A DNA stretch of 64,000 nt from Dichomitus squalens LYAD-421 SS1 (GCF_000275845.1 NW_006766892.1:829065-893064), one strand, 5' to 3'; counted from the first letter of the stretch, positions 46,576 to 58,647 are shown. Notes: generated by a model not told the origin, from the letters alone. Numbers and translations: made by a program.

Positions 46576-48122
46576 ATGTTGCAGGTATTCGTACTGCTGC
46601 AAGTCGCACTCTTGTCGTTTCGTATCGCAAATGCACAGCTGCATCCGTCTACTCCCGCGCACTATCGTCGGCTGCCTTCCCTTCGTGAGCAAGCCGCCAT
46701 CCTCGATATCTGGCGCGATGAGCGGCTAGAGACTATACCCTCTCTGTTGAGCAAGTACAGAATCGACGCTTGGCTAGTATGTCCTGTTGCTGCATCTATA
46801 TATATTTTGACAGCGCAGATGATCTGACAGTATGTTTCCAGATCAGTCAGCGCGAATATGCTGAAGACACCCTGTGGTGGTCGGTGAAGGACGCGACGGA
46901 GTACGCACCCCATCGGCGCACAGTTTTGCTGTTCCACACGAACACGTCTTCCCTGGCCGGACGGTCCAACCCGATACGATGGGTCGACAACACGGGCGAC
47001 GTCTGGCCGGAGCTCCGGACCATCTTCGACTCCTACCGGCCGCAACGGATCGCGCTGAACACGGACAAGTATATCGCGTTCGGGGGAGGCCTTCACGTCG
47101 GCGAATACGAAAACCTGATGGAAGAGCTCGGAGAGTGGACGGAACGCGCTGTCAACGAGCCCATGCTCGGGGTCGAATATATCGCAGCCAGGGTCCCTGG
47201 TCAGCTGCAGTACTACCGGGACTTGCAGGAGACGACTTGGGCCCTCGTCGAGGAAGCGTTTAGCGAGGAGGTCGTCACCCCTGGAGTGACCACCACTGAG
47301 GTGACATCGTCCATCGTAAGGAACCCTAAAGAAGACACGCTGACTTTTTTTGGTCTCTCAGGACGTCGAGTGGTGGTTCCGCGAGAAGATGCTCCTCCTC
47401 AATGTGAGCACATGGAACCACCCTCGCGTCTCCGTGATCACCCCAGAGTCCTTCCCAGGGTGGTCAGGCACCAAGGATGTCATCCAAGAGGGCGACCTCC
47501 TGCACGTCGACTTCGGCATCACTGCTATGGGTATGAACACTGACGTGCAGCACATGGCGTACGTCCTGCGGACGTCACAGAACGAGACCGACGCCCTTCC
47601 TGGGCTCAAGGTCGGCATGCAGAAGGCCAACCGCATGCAAACCATCGTCTTGGAGAATATGAAGGCTGGTAAGACTGGAAACCAGGTTTTGCAGGAGTGC
47701 TTGGTCCGGATGAAGGCCGAGGGTATCCGAGGCCAGATCTACTCCCATCCCATCGGCGATTGGGGACATGCGCCTGGAGCGGTCATGGGTGAGATACAGG
47801 AACGTAAACCCGATGTCCTCTGTCCCTGCGCTGAGCATGCTGCACAGGATTCACGAACCTCCCTGAATTCGTTCCGATACTGGGTGAGCTCCCCATCCTC
47901 CCCAACACGTACTACAGTATCGAGCTCTACGCGTACCACTTCGTGGAGGAGCGAAACGAGACGCTCCGCTTCCGAGTGGAGGAGAACGTCTTCTGGAACG
48001 CAACAACGGAGAAGTGGCAATTCGTCTACGGCCGCCAGGAGCGATACCATCTCGTGAACGCCACACACCCCTCTTCATTCCAATTGGAAGCCGAACCGCT
48101 GCTTTTTGTTCAGCCGCGATGA
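46576..48122 (+). CDS. Secreted M24-family metallopeptidase (Xaa-Pro aminopeptidase-like)
   Basis: Exons 46576-46776, 46842-47300, 47362-47788 and 47848-48122 give 453 residues. A signal peptide is evident, LQVFVLLQVALLSFRIANAQ. The N-terminal half is a creatinase-like domain (SLREQAAILDIWRDERLETI; ISQREYAEDTLWWSVKDATE). The pita-bread catalytic half carries LLHVDFGITAMGMNTDVQHM (two Asp metal ligands), SHPIGDWGHAPGAVMG (His ligand), SIELYAYHFVEE and RVEENVFWNA (Glu ligands). The family removes N-terminal residues next to proline or acts as related dipeptidases; the exact specificity is unknown. Sequences of this type with signal peptides suggest an extracellular or vacuolar role. The stop at 48122 faces VPS17 with 128 bases between. 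Confidence 0.88.
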
Positions 48123-48250
48123 TTTACAGTATGGCATCATGGACATGTACGAGTAGACAGCAGATGATATCATTCGGCAGCCACATTGTGTTAATGCACG
48201 GTACAACAAACCATAATGTATGAGAGTCGCAGAGGTACAGCATGTCGATC

Positions 48251-50597
48251 TTAGAACATGTTGGCAAGCTTGCTCGCAGCTTCCCTCGCATCTAACCGCG
48301 GGCGCGTGGGCTGCACGCGCACGGAGGCGGACATATAGGCAGGTTTGACCATGCCGAGGGGGTCCAACCCGTCACTGGAGGCTGACACTGAGTTCGAGCG
48401 ACCGTTTGCCGGGGGGTTGCTCGACGTAACAAACATGGACGCCGATAGCGGATCGCCTGCTCTAGCGAGAGGATGAGGGGCTGGAGAGGGAACGGAGGAA
48501 GGGGGTCCCGATACAGTCCCATGGAGGGGCGAAACCGGCGTGGATTGGGTCACCGCGGATGACGGTACAGGGGGTAGACCAGCAGATGCGGGTTTGGTCG
48601 GCGTGCTCCCGGTTGCTGCAAGGGGTGAGGAAGGTGACTTGACAAACATCGACTTGGTTCCGTCGACGAAGCGGCCCCCGAGAGGCGGACCGTTTATGAG
48701 AGGAGGCGCGAAGGAGGACTGCGAGGGCACTGGGGATGACGATGACGAAGGACCTGCTCCAGGGGACTGGGGCGAAAGCGGGGCACGAAGTGGTGAGGAT
48801 ACGCTGCCCGGTGAGAGTGGTCCGTGCGACGATCCGTTCGTGGATACAGCGACGCTGATGGGAGGGCGGCCGCCCGACGGAGAGCCGATCATGGACGATG
48901 TAGCGCTGATCGGTGCAGGAACATTCTGCGAAGGCGGACGTGGCGCGTTCGATGGAGGACCCGACGCTGGACGCGGAATCGCAGGTTTGGAGAACTCCTC
49001 CAACGGAGGGATGTACGTGGGCCGAGGGGTGCTGACAGGCTTCTGAGGCACATGCTTCTTGTCCGCATTTGCCACGTCCGGTCGCAGTGCTTCGAGTTCT
49101 CGCAGATGCTGTCTCTCGTACATGATGGTTGAGCGTACATGCTCCACGAGTGCTGCTGTGACATCCTCGGTAACTAACCGCCTGTGTCTGTCTAGTGCAC
49201 GATGAAGGTTCTGGGATATGCCCTCAGCGCGGCGAGCTAGGATTTGCTCGTACTTGTTCGCCTGAGTTGCGAGGTGAGAGTCAGATCCATTGCCTAGTAT
49301 CATATCGCGCCGCGAACACACCTCTTCCATCTCCTCAAGCGCCTCGTCGACCCTTTGAGGGCTTATGTTGTTGCTGGCCTTTAGTCGCTCCATGTTCCGA
49401 CGCTTAGAGATCGTGGCTTTTACTGCTGCTTGGTATTCCTCCAGGACGCCCGTCCTCTGCTGCAAGGTCTCCTTCGCGGAGCGCGCATTGAGTCCCTGAT
49501 AGCCTAATGAATCTCCGATGATAACACATTCGCTGATACCCTGCGCCTGGTCAAGGTCAGCAAGACTGTGGTAGACGCGGCCAATCTTGGCCAGGGCATT
49601 GCCAAGCGGAGGGTGAGCCTCCGCCGTCGAAACGCTAAGGAGTTTGTTGCCCATTTCGGCTTTGACGACGGCGATGGCTGCAACACACAGACCATCAGCC
49701 CTCACTCTCTTCAAACGCATGTAGCTAAAACGCAAACGTACACTTCCGCGCCCGCGCAAGCTTATCAATCGCTTTCGCCGAGTCGAAGAACTGCCCCTCC
49801 AGCTTCGTCAACTCGAACCGCGCCCTCTGCAGCTCCTCGTCCTCGTCCGGAACCCCTCGGCGAATCAGGCTGAATCCGCCAGATGCCTTCTTGCGTGTGT
49901 TCGGAGTCGGTTGGTATCCAAAGTCACTTTCTATGAAGGACCGGAGCTCTTCTTCGTGAATGAGGATTGGGTCTTCGCAGATGCGCGTCAGCCAGCGCTG
50001 GAGCATGATCTTCACGAGCCGGTCGTCTTCCTCGTCCGTCGGAGCGGAGGTACGTGCGAGGGGCAGGGCAGGCACTATGGTCTGCGGGTTGTTCTGGATG
50101 ATGGCTTCGTAGAACTGCTGGAACTCGAGGTAGGAGCGTGAGACATTGCGGTACGTCGTGCCTGTGAAGTTGGAGAGGTTTGTCTGGGGACGTGCAATTG
50201 GTGTGTATTAGATACCAAAATACATCGGGACATATCGCAATATGAAGGGAAGAGGCCTTTCATATTGGATGCGCACCTGAGCGTCGAACTTAATAAGGAC
50301 ATCTCGCCTGTTCCGGTCAAGCGACGTAATTCGCACTCGCAGGTACGGCTCCTTCTTCTCCAGCGGTTGGCCGGTGGAGGACGTGGTCGCACGAGGAGAA
50401 ATGAGACCTGGTTCGGGTTGGCCATAGATCTGCGGCTCTCTCCCGTACAAACCTGTGGGAGGACCACGCGAGTCTTGATGATGTGGTGAGGGTCGCGGGA
50501 GGTTGGGTATGGGCTCATTGGGCATATGGGGAGTTGTCGGCCATGGCGGCTCATCCTGCGGGAAGTTAGGGACAGACAAAGGGTCGAACATGGACAT
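48251..50597 (-). CDS. VPS17: Retromer-associated sorting nexin Vps17 (PX-BAR)
   Basis: Partner of Vps5 in the SNX-BAR part of retromer, recycling receptors from endosome to Golgi. Exons in order 50277-50597, 49742-50183, 49322-49677 and 48251-49261 give 709 residues. A PX domain starts with EPYLRVRITSLDRNRRDVLI and KFDAQTNLSNFTGTTYRNVS, then QTIVPALPLARTSAPTDEED and DDRLVKIMLQRWLTRICEDP, ELRSFIESDFGYQPTP. A BAR region follows with AVVKAEMGNKLLSVSTAEAH, GDSLGYQGLNARSAKETLQQ, ISPQRVDEALEEMEEA and YERQHLRELEALRPDVANAD. The last 300 residues are Ser/Pro-rich and disordered, longer than in yeast. The third intron (49262-49321) is 60 bases with an open frame. The start at 50597 has a good CACCATG context; an in-frame ATG at 50732 would add 45 residues. 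Confidence 0.92.
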
Positions 50598-50839
50598 GGT
50601 GAAGAGTGCTGCTGAGGGGGACGGGGCAAAGCGGGGCGTCGTCGCAGACTCGCACGAAGTAGAATGCGCCGCGCACTTGGAGGCGCCTAGGGATGGCGGC
50701 GTCTGGGCCTCCACCGCTTTCGATATCAGCACCCAGTGATGAAGCTATTTCTTCTGTGGTATTACGGTCCAGTAATCAATAACACTACATCTGTCTTCTA
50801 CATTCTGTTACACGACATATAATTTACACCCCACCAAGC

Positions 50840-52318
50840 TCAAGAGTCTGAAGTGTCCGAGAGTAAAGGCAGCATATGGCCCATGCGTAGCACTTTCGTC
50901 CGCAAATACTTGTCCAGATCCTCCCCGTACACCTCCCCTCCCCCTATCATCGTCGCGCCCTTAACCCTCTCGTCCTCCCCATAGCCGTGGGCATCCGCGA
51001 GGTCATGCCCGAGCTTATGGTGTTGCCGGCGCTGCCACGACCGCGGCACCATCGGCACACGCTCAACAATCCTGATCCCCTCCTCCTCCAGCGCATGCAT
51101 CTTGTCGGGGTTGTTTGTTAGTAGCCGGACGCCTTCCAAGCCGTCCGCGCCCAAGCCCAGGTCGCGGAGGATGGCGGCCGCTATCTCGTAACCTCTCTCG
51201 TCCGCCTGATGGCCGAGCAAGAGGTTCGCGGTGACCGTGTCGTGCCCGAGGTCCTGGAGATTGTACGCACGAATCTTGGACAGCAGGCCGATGCCGCGGC
51301 CTTCCTGACGCATGTAGATGACGGCTCCGCGGCCCGGGATGGTCACGGTGCGTGCGGGGTCGGAGGGGTCGGGAACAGTGATAGGCAGGGCGATTTGGCG
51401 GATCGCCTCGTCGAGCTGTTCACCGCAGTCGCAGCGCATGCTACCGATGGTTTCGCCAGTGAAGCATTCAGAGTGAATTCGAATGAGCGGCGAGGGTATC
51501 GTGTCCAGGCTGGGCGTAACCGCACGCCCTACACCGGGATGAGAAGGTTTCTGCCAGTCTTTTGACAGACGTCCGACATACGCGCCGCGAGTGATACGAT
51601 CCATCTCCGTCTCCGAGTCGGACCAGATAGCGTCTAATGTGCGGCTACGGATGGAGGGCGCCAGGGAGGGATAATCTTCCTGCAGCTGCGCGGGGTCGAC
51701 AACGATGGCGAGGTGCTCCTTCTTGTCGCGGTTGTTATGATATAAGTGTAGAAACACGGGTCCGTGCGGAGTGGGGACGCGAGTTCGAGCCATACACTGA
51801 ACCTCGAGCTCGGGATTCGGGGGGACTTGCGTGCTCGCCGAAGCGGAGGAGGAAGAGGGTTCGCGAGGAGCAATTTTCGGCGTGGGCAATGGGAGGTTGT
51901 CCGCGGCACGTAAGGGCGTAGAAGCGGTCCTCACCGAGTCGTTTTCCTTCCCTTCCAGCCCCAGCTGCTTCAGCCTCTGCGAGCGAGGTGCCTGCCTGCT
52001 CTCATACTTGAGACGAGGCTTGCGCTCCTGTCGCGCGGCCCCGGGCTGCCACTTAGTCCAATCGTACGCGCCCTCCGCACGCGGGTCTCCGATAGCAGGA
52101 AAGAAATCATGGGCATAGTGATTGCGAGTGACATGGGCATAGGATGCGGCGGCGGCGAGAAGCAAGGGGTCGAGGTCGGCGTCTCTGCGCTTGTAGGCAC
52201 CCTTGAGCTCATGCGCATTCGGGAATGCCGGCGCGGTGAGCATATCGAGTAACTCGAGATCCGCAAGCGAGTCTTCTATGCCTCGATGATCGTCGCGGTG
52301 GGCCATTTTGGTTTCCAA
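50840..52318 (-). CDS. RIB1: GTP cyclohydrolase II
   Basis: First enzyme of riboflavin synthesis, opening the GTP ring to a diaminopyrimidine. Single exon, 492 residues. The catalytic domain covers about residues 170-480: VQCMARTRVPTPHGPVFLHL, PLIRIHSECFTGETIGSMRC plus DCGEQL (three zinc cysteines), GAVIYMRQEGRGIGLLSKIR and GVRLLTNNPDKMHALEEEGI (GTP binding). The N-terminal 165 residues are an extension with DLDPLLLAAAASYAHVTRNH and AYDWTKWQPGAARQERKPRL, a region shared among fungal Rib1 proteins and of unclear role. The start could be Met1 or Met5 (METKMAHRDD). It lies 242 bases upstream of VPS17 in the same direction. Confidence 0.95.
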   Translation of the reverse strand: METKMAHRDDHRGIEDSLADLELLDMLTAPAFPNAHELKGAYKRRDADLDPLLLAAAASYAHVTRNHYAHDFFPAIGDPRAEGAYDWTKWQPGAARQERKPRLKYESRQAPRSQRLKQLGLEGKENDSVRTASTPLRAADNLPLPTPKIAPREPSSSSASASTQVPPNPELEVQCMARTRVPTPHGPVFLHLYHNNRDKKEHLAIVVDPAQLQEDYPSLAPSIRSRTLDAIWSDSETEMDRITRGAYVGRLSKDWQKPSHPGVGRAVTPSLDTIPSPLIRIHSECFTGETIGSMRCDCGEQLDEAIRQIALPITVPDPSDPARTVTIPGRGAVIYMRQEGRGIGLLSKIRAYNLQDLGHDTVTANLLLGHQADERGYEIAAAILRDLGLGADGLEGVRLLTNNPDKMHALEEEGIRIVERVPMVPRSWQRRQHHKLGHDLADAHGYGEDERVKGATMIGGGEVYGEDLDKYLRTKVLRMGHMLPLLSDTSDS

Positions 52319-55043
52319 AAGAGAAGCGGAGGGGGAAGTACGTCCGGGTAGACGAGACTAGAACTCGAAGTTCGAGGCTCTCAAGCTTGGCGTATTGCGA
52401 CTGTGGGTGAGAATTGAGTCGCTGGACAGAGCCCGGAGATGGTGCGGTATAAAAGCCGAGGCGGCGGATGGTATGACCGGGGCAAGCGCAAGAAATAAGT
52501 GCATCCTGGCCAGATTTAGTGCCTCATTCAGGGAGTCCTGCCGGAAAGCCCTGTCTGCATTACCGATGGCCTCACGTAATCACGCGATACTGAGCGCCGG
52601 GTTCTCTTCCGTCTTCTACCGGATGCCCGACTGAGCTCCCCGTGCTCGAACGTTCGCTCGACCAGACCCATGGCATGCATGAACTGTTTGCCTTCTCTAC
52701 ATAAGTAGCGGAATGCAGAGCCAGACAGGATCACTCAACTATAAACGTGCCCGACATGTGCAGTCCCCTCCTCAGCGTCCAACCCCTGTCCTTGCTGTGT
52801 CCCTTGACGCTTCTAACCTTACTCTGCATTAGTAAGCAACCTGAACAGCATTTGGTCATTACTGCTTATGGAGTCTGGCGGCATCCGCGCTAGGAGGGGC
52901 GCGAAGCGATCAATGACTCAGTGAGTACTCAACTCTTCGACGTGGTTTTGTTGGGTCAGCCCGTTCAACCGTTGGGCCCAGCGCCGAACTGGCACACTCT
53001 ACCCACACGCGTCCATGCGCAGTCGACCGCTACGACGGGAAGGTAGGTGAAGATATTACATGCTGTGGGAAGGTTTCTTGGGTGTTTGGGAGCATCCTCA
53101 ATGTAAGCTCACTGGAGAACATATGACTCGACGATCTGTCCTGCTGACCCTTCTGTTCCCAGCCAGATCATGGCCTCATGCCAAATTTCCCCTTGGAAGA
53201 AGGTCCAGTGATTCATTAAAAGGCCAAGTCCCTCATAATTCACATAGGCTTCACACGAGTCGCCAAGGACAGTGGACCGTGCGACAGTCTCCTCCTGCCG
53301 CGAAACGCGGATATTTTGCAGGGGAGTTAGATCGGGAGCGTCGTGAGTAAGCTCCTGTCTAGAAAAGTAGAGTTTTTCGATGACGGAGGTGCTTTCATCT
53401 CTCCTGGGTGATCATGAAAACCACATGATGAATTCTCGAGCTTCGTCACAGCATATCGCGTCGAAAGAAGATGTTGTGCAAGTGTGTATGCATTGCTACC
53501 GAAGTCGAGTCCAGTATTCCCGGCCAATCAAGTCAAGTTTCAGCTGCGTCGTTTTATTGTCAGATAGCTTGTGTAGAGAATACTGACAAAATTCCGAACG
53601 ACGTCAAAATAGACCACGAAAGCGAGTCAGTTTCCCCCGCTCCCCGAGCTAAACATGCGTTCACGAAAATTGCTGCTCTGCGATGATCCAAGCGGGCATC
53701 CGACACCTAGACTAGTCAGCTATATACTAGGAGCATGGTACAAGTCAAGGGACATGAAATCAATAGCTCGACGCTACGCGAAATGTCACAACCGTGCGAT
53801 GCGAAGGCATAGTATCTGGAATAAAGCATATAAAACACGGCCCGACATAACAGAGACATGGCAAGGTACAAGCCTCGGTAGTGGTGGTACTGTAGTCCCT
53901 TGTCTTGTTCGGAGATTGTGCAGCAAGAAATCAAGATGTGGCAGGGTTTGACCAACACGTCTCGAGAGCTGATTGCATGGCTAGGAGACAGTCATGCAAC
54001 AAAGTTCTTAGAGACACTCATATGCACTCTCTGTTCTGTCTTGCCCAAGCATGTCACCTCAAGAAAAATGTCGGGGAAGGTTGACCGCGTGTTCGGGCAG
54101 TGAGGCGCTATCCAAAACGAGAAAGGTAGTCGGTGGAGCATGTGCATGAAACTCAATGTCTGGCGGGTTTCAGTCACTACACCTACCTAGTGGGGTCATC
54201 CATCGGAAGCAACTGTCTATTCGACAGCATTTTGATGAGTTTGAGCGTCTTAAGTGTTATTCGAAGATATAGTAGATCGGGGGTTCAAGAGGGCATTGTG
54301 CGATCCGTATATGAGTGCAAGGCATAAATCCCCCGTGGGCTATGTTGGTATCCGCGGCATTGACATGAGATTATAACACCCGCGGGGTCGAAGCAGCTCG
54401 AGACATCGGGAGGTTTGATAGTTCTCTATCATGACCGCATGCCATAGTGCGAGATGTCAACATCAGATCAGTTTGTCGCCTGCCACCGGGCAGGTGTGAA
54501 CGTTGCGTGGTCGACCAGGCAGCGGCGTCTGATAAGCATGAATGTGTAGTCTGTGAGTAAAAGTTGCGACCGTGCTTTGGGAGAGCAAGCAGGGAAATCT
54601 GCAGGCTATTCTGTGCAGTAAGCAACGGCGGGAGGGTAGAGATTAGTATATTGCCGGCGGATGGCAAGCCATCGATATCAATGTACGATATTCAAATCGG
54701 ACATGATCGACCTCGCGTGTGAATGTGAACGGCACAGCCACCGCAGGAGGGAGTGACTGCGTTACTGGCGCCCGGGCGCAGTGCCTCCCGCGTATTTTGG
54801 GACCCGGCGGCAGGACTATCATCAGCCCCGGAGTCCCCTCTATGCCATGAGTACTGGTTCCGGAACTCGTTCCCATCTGTTCGTCGCGCATGCTTGACTT
54901 TTCCTTCTGTTTCTCTTTCCCTTACCCTCCTCTTCGGTCCTGTCTGTCCTTCCGGTTCCTCTCCATCGTGAAGCCATTGAACCCGACTCGCGGCTGGCCA
55001 CTGGAAACCGCGCTTGCGTGGGCGGAGTGCGGGATTTGGGCAC
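52319..55043. other. Gene-poor 2.7-kb region
   Basis: No reading frame with family resemblance was found on either strand. The first 400 bases should contain the RIB1 promoter. From 53000 to 54700 the sequence is AT-richer than the genes and has no clear repeat or transposon signature that I could identify. A polypyrimidine stretch at 54895-54960 precedes the next gene. Confidence 0.4.
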
Positions 55044-55918
55044 ATGCGGCCAAGTTACAGTCTTTGGTTCCAATGCATCCTTGCTCTTGCAGCCTGTATC
55101 CAGTGAGTGCTTGTACCGTTTCCTTACGCCCGGAATGCGAGCGACTCTATCGCTTCTGAGATACACACCCGCCCGAATACGTCCAGCCAGGATTGACGTG
55201 TTGTCTATCATCCAGACTCGCGTGCGCCGCTCCTGCTGACAGCAGCACATCCTTTCATGTCCCCTCTACCACGTCCACGACCCACACATCTTCCTCCCCC
55301 ACCCATACAAGCGCTGCGGTCTCCTCATCCCCGACACACGATGCTGCTGCAGATGGGCACGGCGATGATGGCGACCATTCCTCATCTGACACGCGCTCTG
55401 CAGCTACGGTCACAGGCTCGACCCATTCCATTATCATCCCTCCCACCGCCCGTCCCCATCCCACTTTCCATCCATCATGGAGTCACTCTGCTGGTTCTCC
55501 AATAACGCACTCACACCCCTTCCCACCAACCTTCCCCACAATGGCCCCATCGTCGTCACGAAACTCCAATGGGCACGGCCAGAGCGCCGTTGCAATTGCC
55601 TTCGAGGTCATTGCGGGCGTTGTAGGGTTGGTCGTCGTCCTGGCATTGGCACGCTTCCTGTATGCCTACAAGCGCACTCCCCCCCTCGATCGAGTAAGCG
55701 TGTATGTCAACCGGCATAATCTGGAGAGGGAGATGGAAGAGATGGAGCGAGACCGGATGGCAACCTTCGCCCGTGCATTGGAGTCGTTTCGTTGGCGGCC
55801 GCCGCCTCCGCCCTACCAGCACGCGCCTGCGTACGAGACGGTAGTGAATCCGGAAGGTGACGGGTCTATTGACTGGGGTCGGCCGACAGAGCCGTCGCTC
55901 TCCCAACGCCCTCCATAG
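55044..55918 (+). CDS. Signal-peptide, single-pass membrane protein with Ser/Thr/His/Pro-rich ectodomain
   Basis: Exons 55044-55102 and 55216-55918 give 253 residues. The two exons together create a good signal peptide, MRPSYSLWFQCILALAACIQ then LACAAPADSS, which neither exon has alone. The ectodomain of about 110 residues is dominated by Ser, Thr, Pro and His (SSPTHTSAAVSSSPTHDAAA), likely heavily O-glycosylated. A membrane helix FEVIAGVVGLVVVLALARFL follows. The cytosolic part starts YAYKRTPPLDRVSVYVNRHN, continues with charged LEREMEEMERDRMATFARAL and a proline run RPPPPPYQH, ending near SIDWGRPTEPSLSQRPP. Function unknown; the layout resembles stress or wall sensors, but this is not evidence of that role. 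Confidence 0.72.
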
Positions 55919-56671
55919 CAGTCATTGACCACTGTCCGAATCTGTTTTTCGCTGCCGTAGAGCCCATACGCACACCACACACTAGCCACATTATGCCTCT
56001 CCGCATGCTCTGTAGCGCTCCTTTTTTGCCTTCTCTGTGGATACGGGATGGATATGCCGGGTGTGAATTAGTCCCAAATTCTTCGATCTACGACAGCATG
56101 GAGATTTATCCTTGGACTGCTTCCCAACCGTCGGACACTGCTTGCCGCATCAACCCTCATTCGCATGGACTGCAACACTCGCATTCATTCATGATATTCA
56201 CGGGCGGCATAAGGCCAACTCCTCGTCCTACCTGTTGTTTACGTATAGATCCCATATCATCTGTATAGTTGGCACTGTGGAGGCGGCAGGGTGTATCAAC
56301 CATAGTGCCGAGCAGCCCCTCGGACTCTCTCTCGTTATCTTGCTGTGGTACAGGGTTCGCTCGCCTCAATATTCTTCAAGCTGCGTGATCAGACTTACAC
56401 AGTGCATGGAACTCTGGACTTCCAACGTAGCGAAACATCGCCGATGCATCTCCAGTCCGACTGCATCACCCGAAATAGAATGCGACCTGCCAAATTCAGG
56501 GAGGGGGGCACGTGGCTCTGGACCGAGCCCTCGGGACGAGTACTTACTTAAGTACGCCACGGCGTCTCGTCGTCGCGCACGTCGACCTGCCAGTGATCCG
56601 CCACCTTCTCTGACTCTGTATCCTCGCACGCGCTCGGGCTGCCTATCGCCACTAGTCAAACTAGGCACAAC
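55919..56671. other. Intergenic region, 750 bases
   Basis: Between two genes in the same orientation. No gene, RNA or repeat was recognised. Confidence 0.4.
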
Positions 56672-58647
56672 ATGGACGAGGGCATGAACGTGGACATTTC
56701 AGTACCGACGGAACAGATCGTGCCAGAAGAGTACGCTTCCTCTCGTGCTGTCACTTCTAACATGATTCAGCTTACTCATTAAATTGAAACAGGACGTCGC
56801 ATCACAAAGAACCTGGTGGCGACGCGCAGAAGGCAGATGCGGAGCTCCTTACCATTCTTGCTGCTACACAGAACGCGTGTCTCAAGGAATTAGGATACTC
56901 TCCTATGCTACTACACGAATTGCAAGAATTACAGAAGCAAAATGCCCAATTGCAACAACAGTGCCACGATGTGCAAAAACATAACACGATGCTTCGAGAT
57001 GCCAACGCGAAACTATACTTGGATAACCGCACGCTTGCGACATTCGTTCAGCAACAAGAACAGCATAGGAAGCTGTTAGATGACCCCGCTGATCAGCAGA
57101 AGCGAACAATCTCCGAATTACATGAAAGAGTCCGGCTGCTCACGACTGAACGCGACGAGCTGTCTAGGAGTTTGCACGCAGCGTACGTCACGACTCATAA
57201 CATATCTCTAGGGGAGCTGTTGTGGAGATGTTTGTGCTGCAGGTTCAACGAGATTGTTGTGTTGCGGCAGGAGCTTGCGCGATTTGTGCCGACGGCTACG
57301 GTTGCGCCGCCACCGCCCGGTGCTGCTTTGATTCCTCTACCTGGGACGAGAAGTGCTGTCATCCATCCTCATGTGCAGACTGTAATTCCAGCCTCTGGTG
57401 CGCCTACTAATGCTCTTTTTCCATCCATACTTGACAGCCTTTCCAAGCCAGCCCCGCCCAACATTGTGTATCATCCAAATCTGCCGCACTTGAAGGTATG
57501 CTAATTTTATTAGAGTATTGCTGTGGTGATGAACACAAGGTTCACCGGACATGGTAGCAAGCACCACCTGGTCTCCGCATCTTGCAGCCGGCGCATCCGG
57601 CGCACCGAGGTTCTCTTCCAACGCTAGGGCCTCTCAATACAACAGCTGCGCCGTCGGCCATTTCACATCAACGACGCCCGTCTGCCCCGGCACAGTTGAT
57701 CTCCGGACATTCCGCTGGTCTCGTTCAGAGTCCATTGGCCGCTTCTGCTATCAACAACTTTTCGGGAATGTCATTGGCCGACAGCAATCCAGCCACGCCT
57801 GTTTCCAGTCGACCGGGCACTTCGCAAGGCCACCTCCCTGTCTTTCCCCGGTCAGCCTCATCATCTCGACCATCTTCGAGACCGACCATTTCGCATATGC
57901 ATCCGCCCATACCACAGCAATCGACAAGCAGTTCTTTGGCGGGCGCAATCATCGATCTCACTAGTGACGATGAGCGAGAAGATGCTGCGAAGAAGAGGAA
58001 ACTCGACCACGCTCCTGCACCGGCCGCGGGGCCTTCGGGGGCGAATGCATCTATCCCCGCTCCTGCTACGTCCATACGTCAGCCCGAGACAGTCGGGAAT
58101 TTGTCCCCGACTCGGGCTGACATAGCACCTCAATCAGCAATGCTGCCCAGATCTCACCCTCCTCAACAGCACGTCGTCAGCCCTACCGCCCCTGTGGTTA
58201 TGTCCACCATTACCTATGCAGGGCAGGAACGCTCAGGTCTGCCACCTGCTCAACGTCCGCCGCTGCCCACGGCTGGTCCTGTCGGAGATGTGACGATGAT
58301 GAACGAGGGGGCGGAGCAGCCTGAAGAGCAGGGGACTACCATTGAGGAAGATTGTTTAGAAGCAAACTTCGACGAGGATGAAGCGGACGAGACCATCAAG
58401 TGGTGCCGAATGTGCAGGTCTGTGTCGAATTTCCCTGTGTCACCGTCAGGTCGGGTACGGATACTCATAGTCGTTCACGCGCAGATCTCGTCAGCGGGGC
58501 GGATTCCCAGAGGAGGTCCCGACCCCGTTCATCGACGCTCCATATCAGGTCCTCATTGAGCACTGCGAGCAAGTCCATCCTAAGGGCTGGGAGATTCTCA
58601 AGGCACGAGTGGCGGAGGCTCGCGCGGCGGAGGAAGCCCCAGCCTAG
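56672..58647 (+). CDS. Coiled-coil protein with SUMO-interaction-like motif and C-terminal Cys/His module
   Basis: Exons 56672-56730, 56793-57182, 57243-57495, 57558-58417 and 58485-58647 give 574 residues (594 if intron 57183-57242 is kept, since it has 60 bases and an open frame). Near residues 50-130 lies a Gln/Leu-rich coiled coil (LHELQELQKQNAQLQQQCHD; QQQEQHRKLLDDPADQQKRT). The middle is Pro/Ser-rich. IIDLTSDDE matches the consensus of SUMO-interaction motifs, followed by a basic AAKKRKLDH. An acidic stretch precedes a terminal module, IKWCRMCRSRQRGGFPEEVP ... YQVLIEHCEQVHPKGWEILK, whose spaced C-x2-C and H-C-x4-H residues suggest a small zinc-binding fold. I recognise this ending from other mushroom proteins of unknown function. 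A nuclear role is inferred. Confidence 0.75.
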
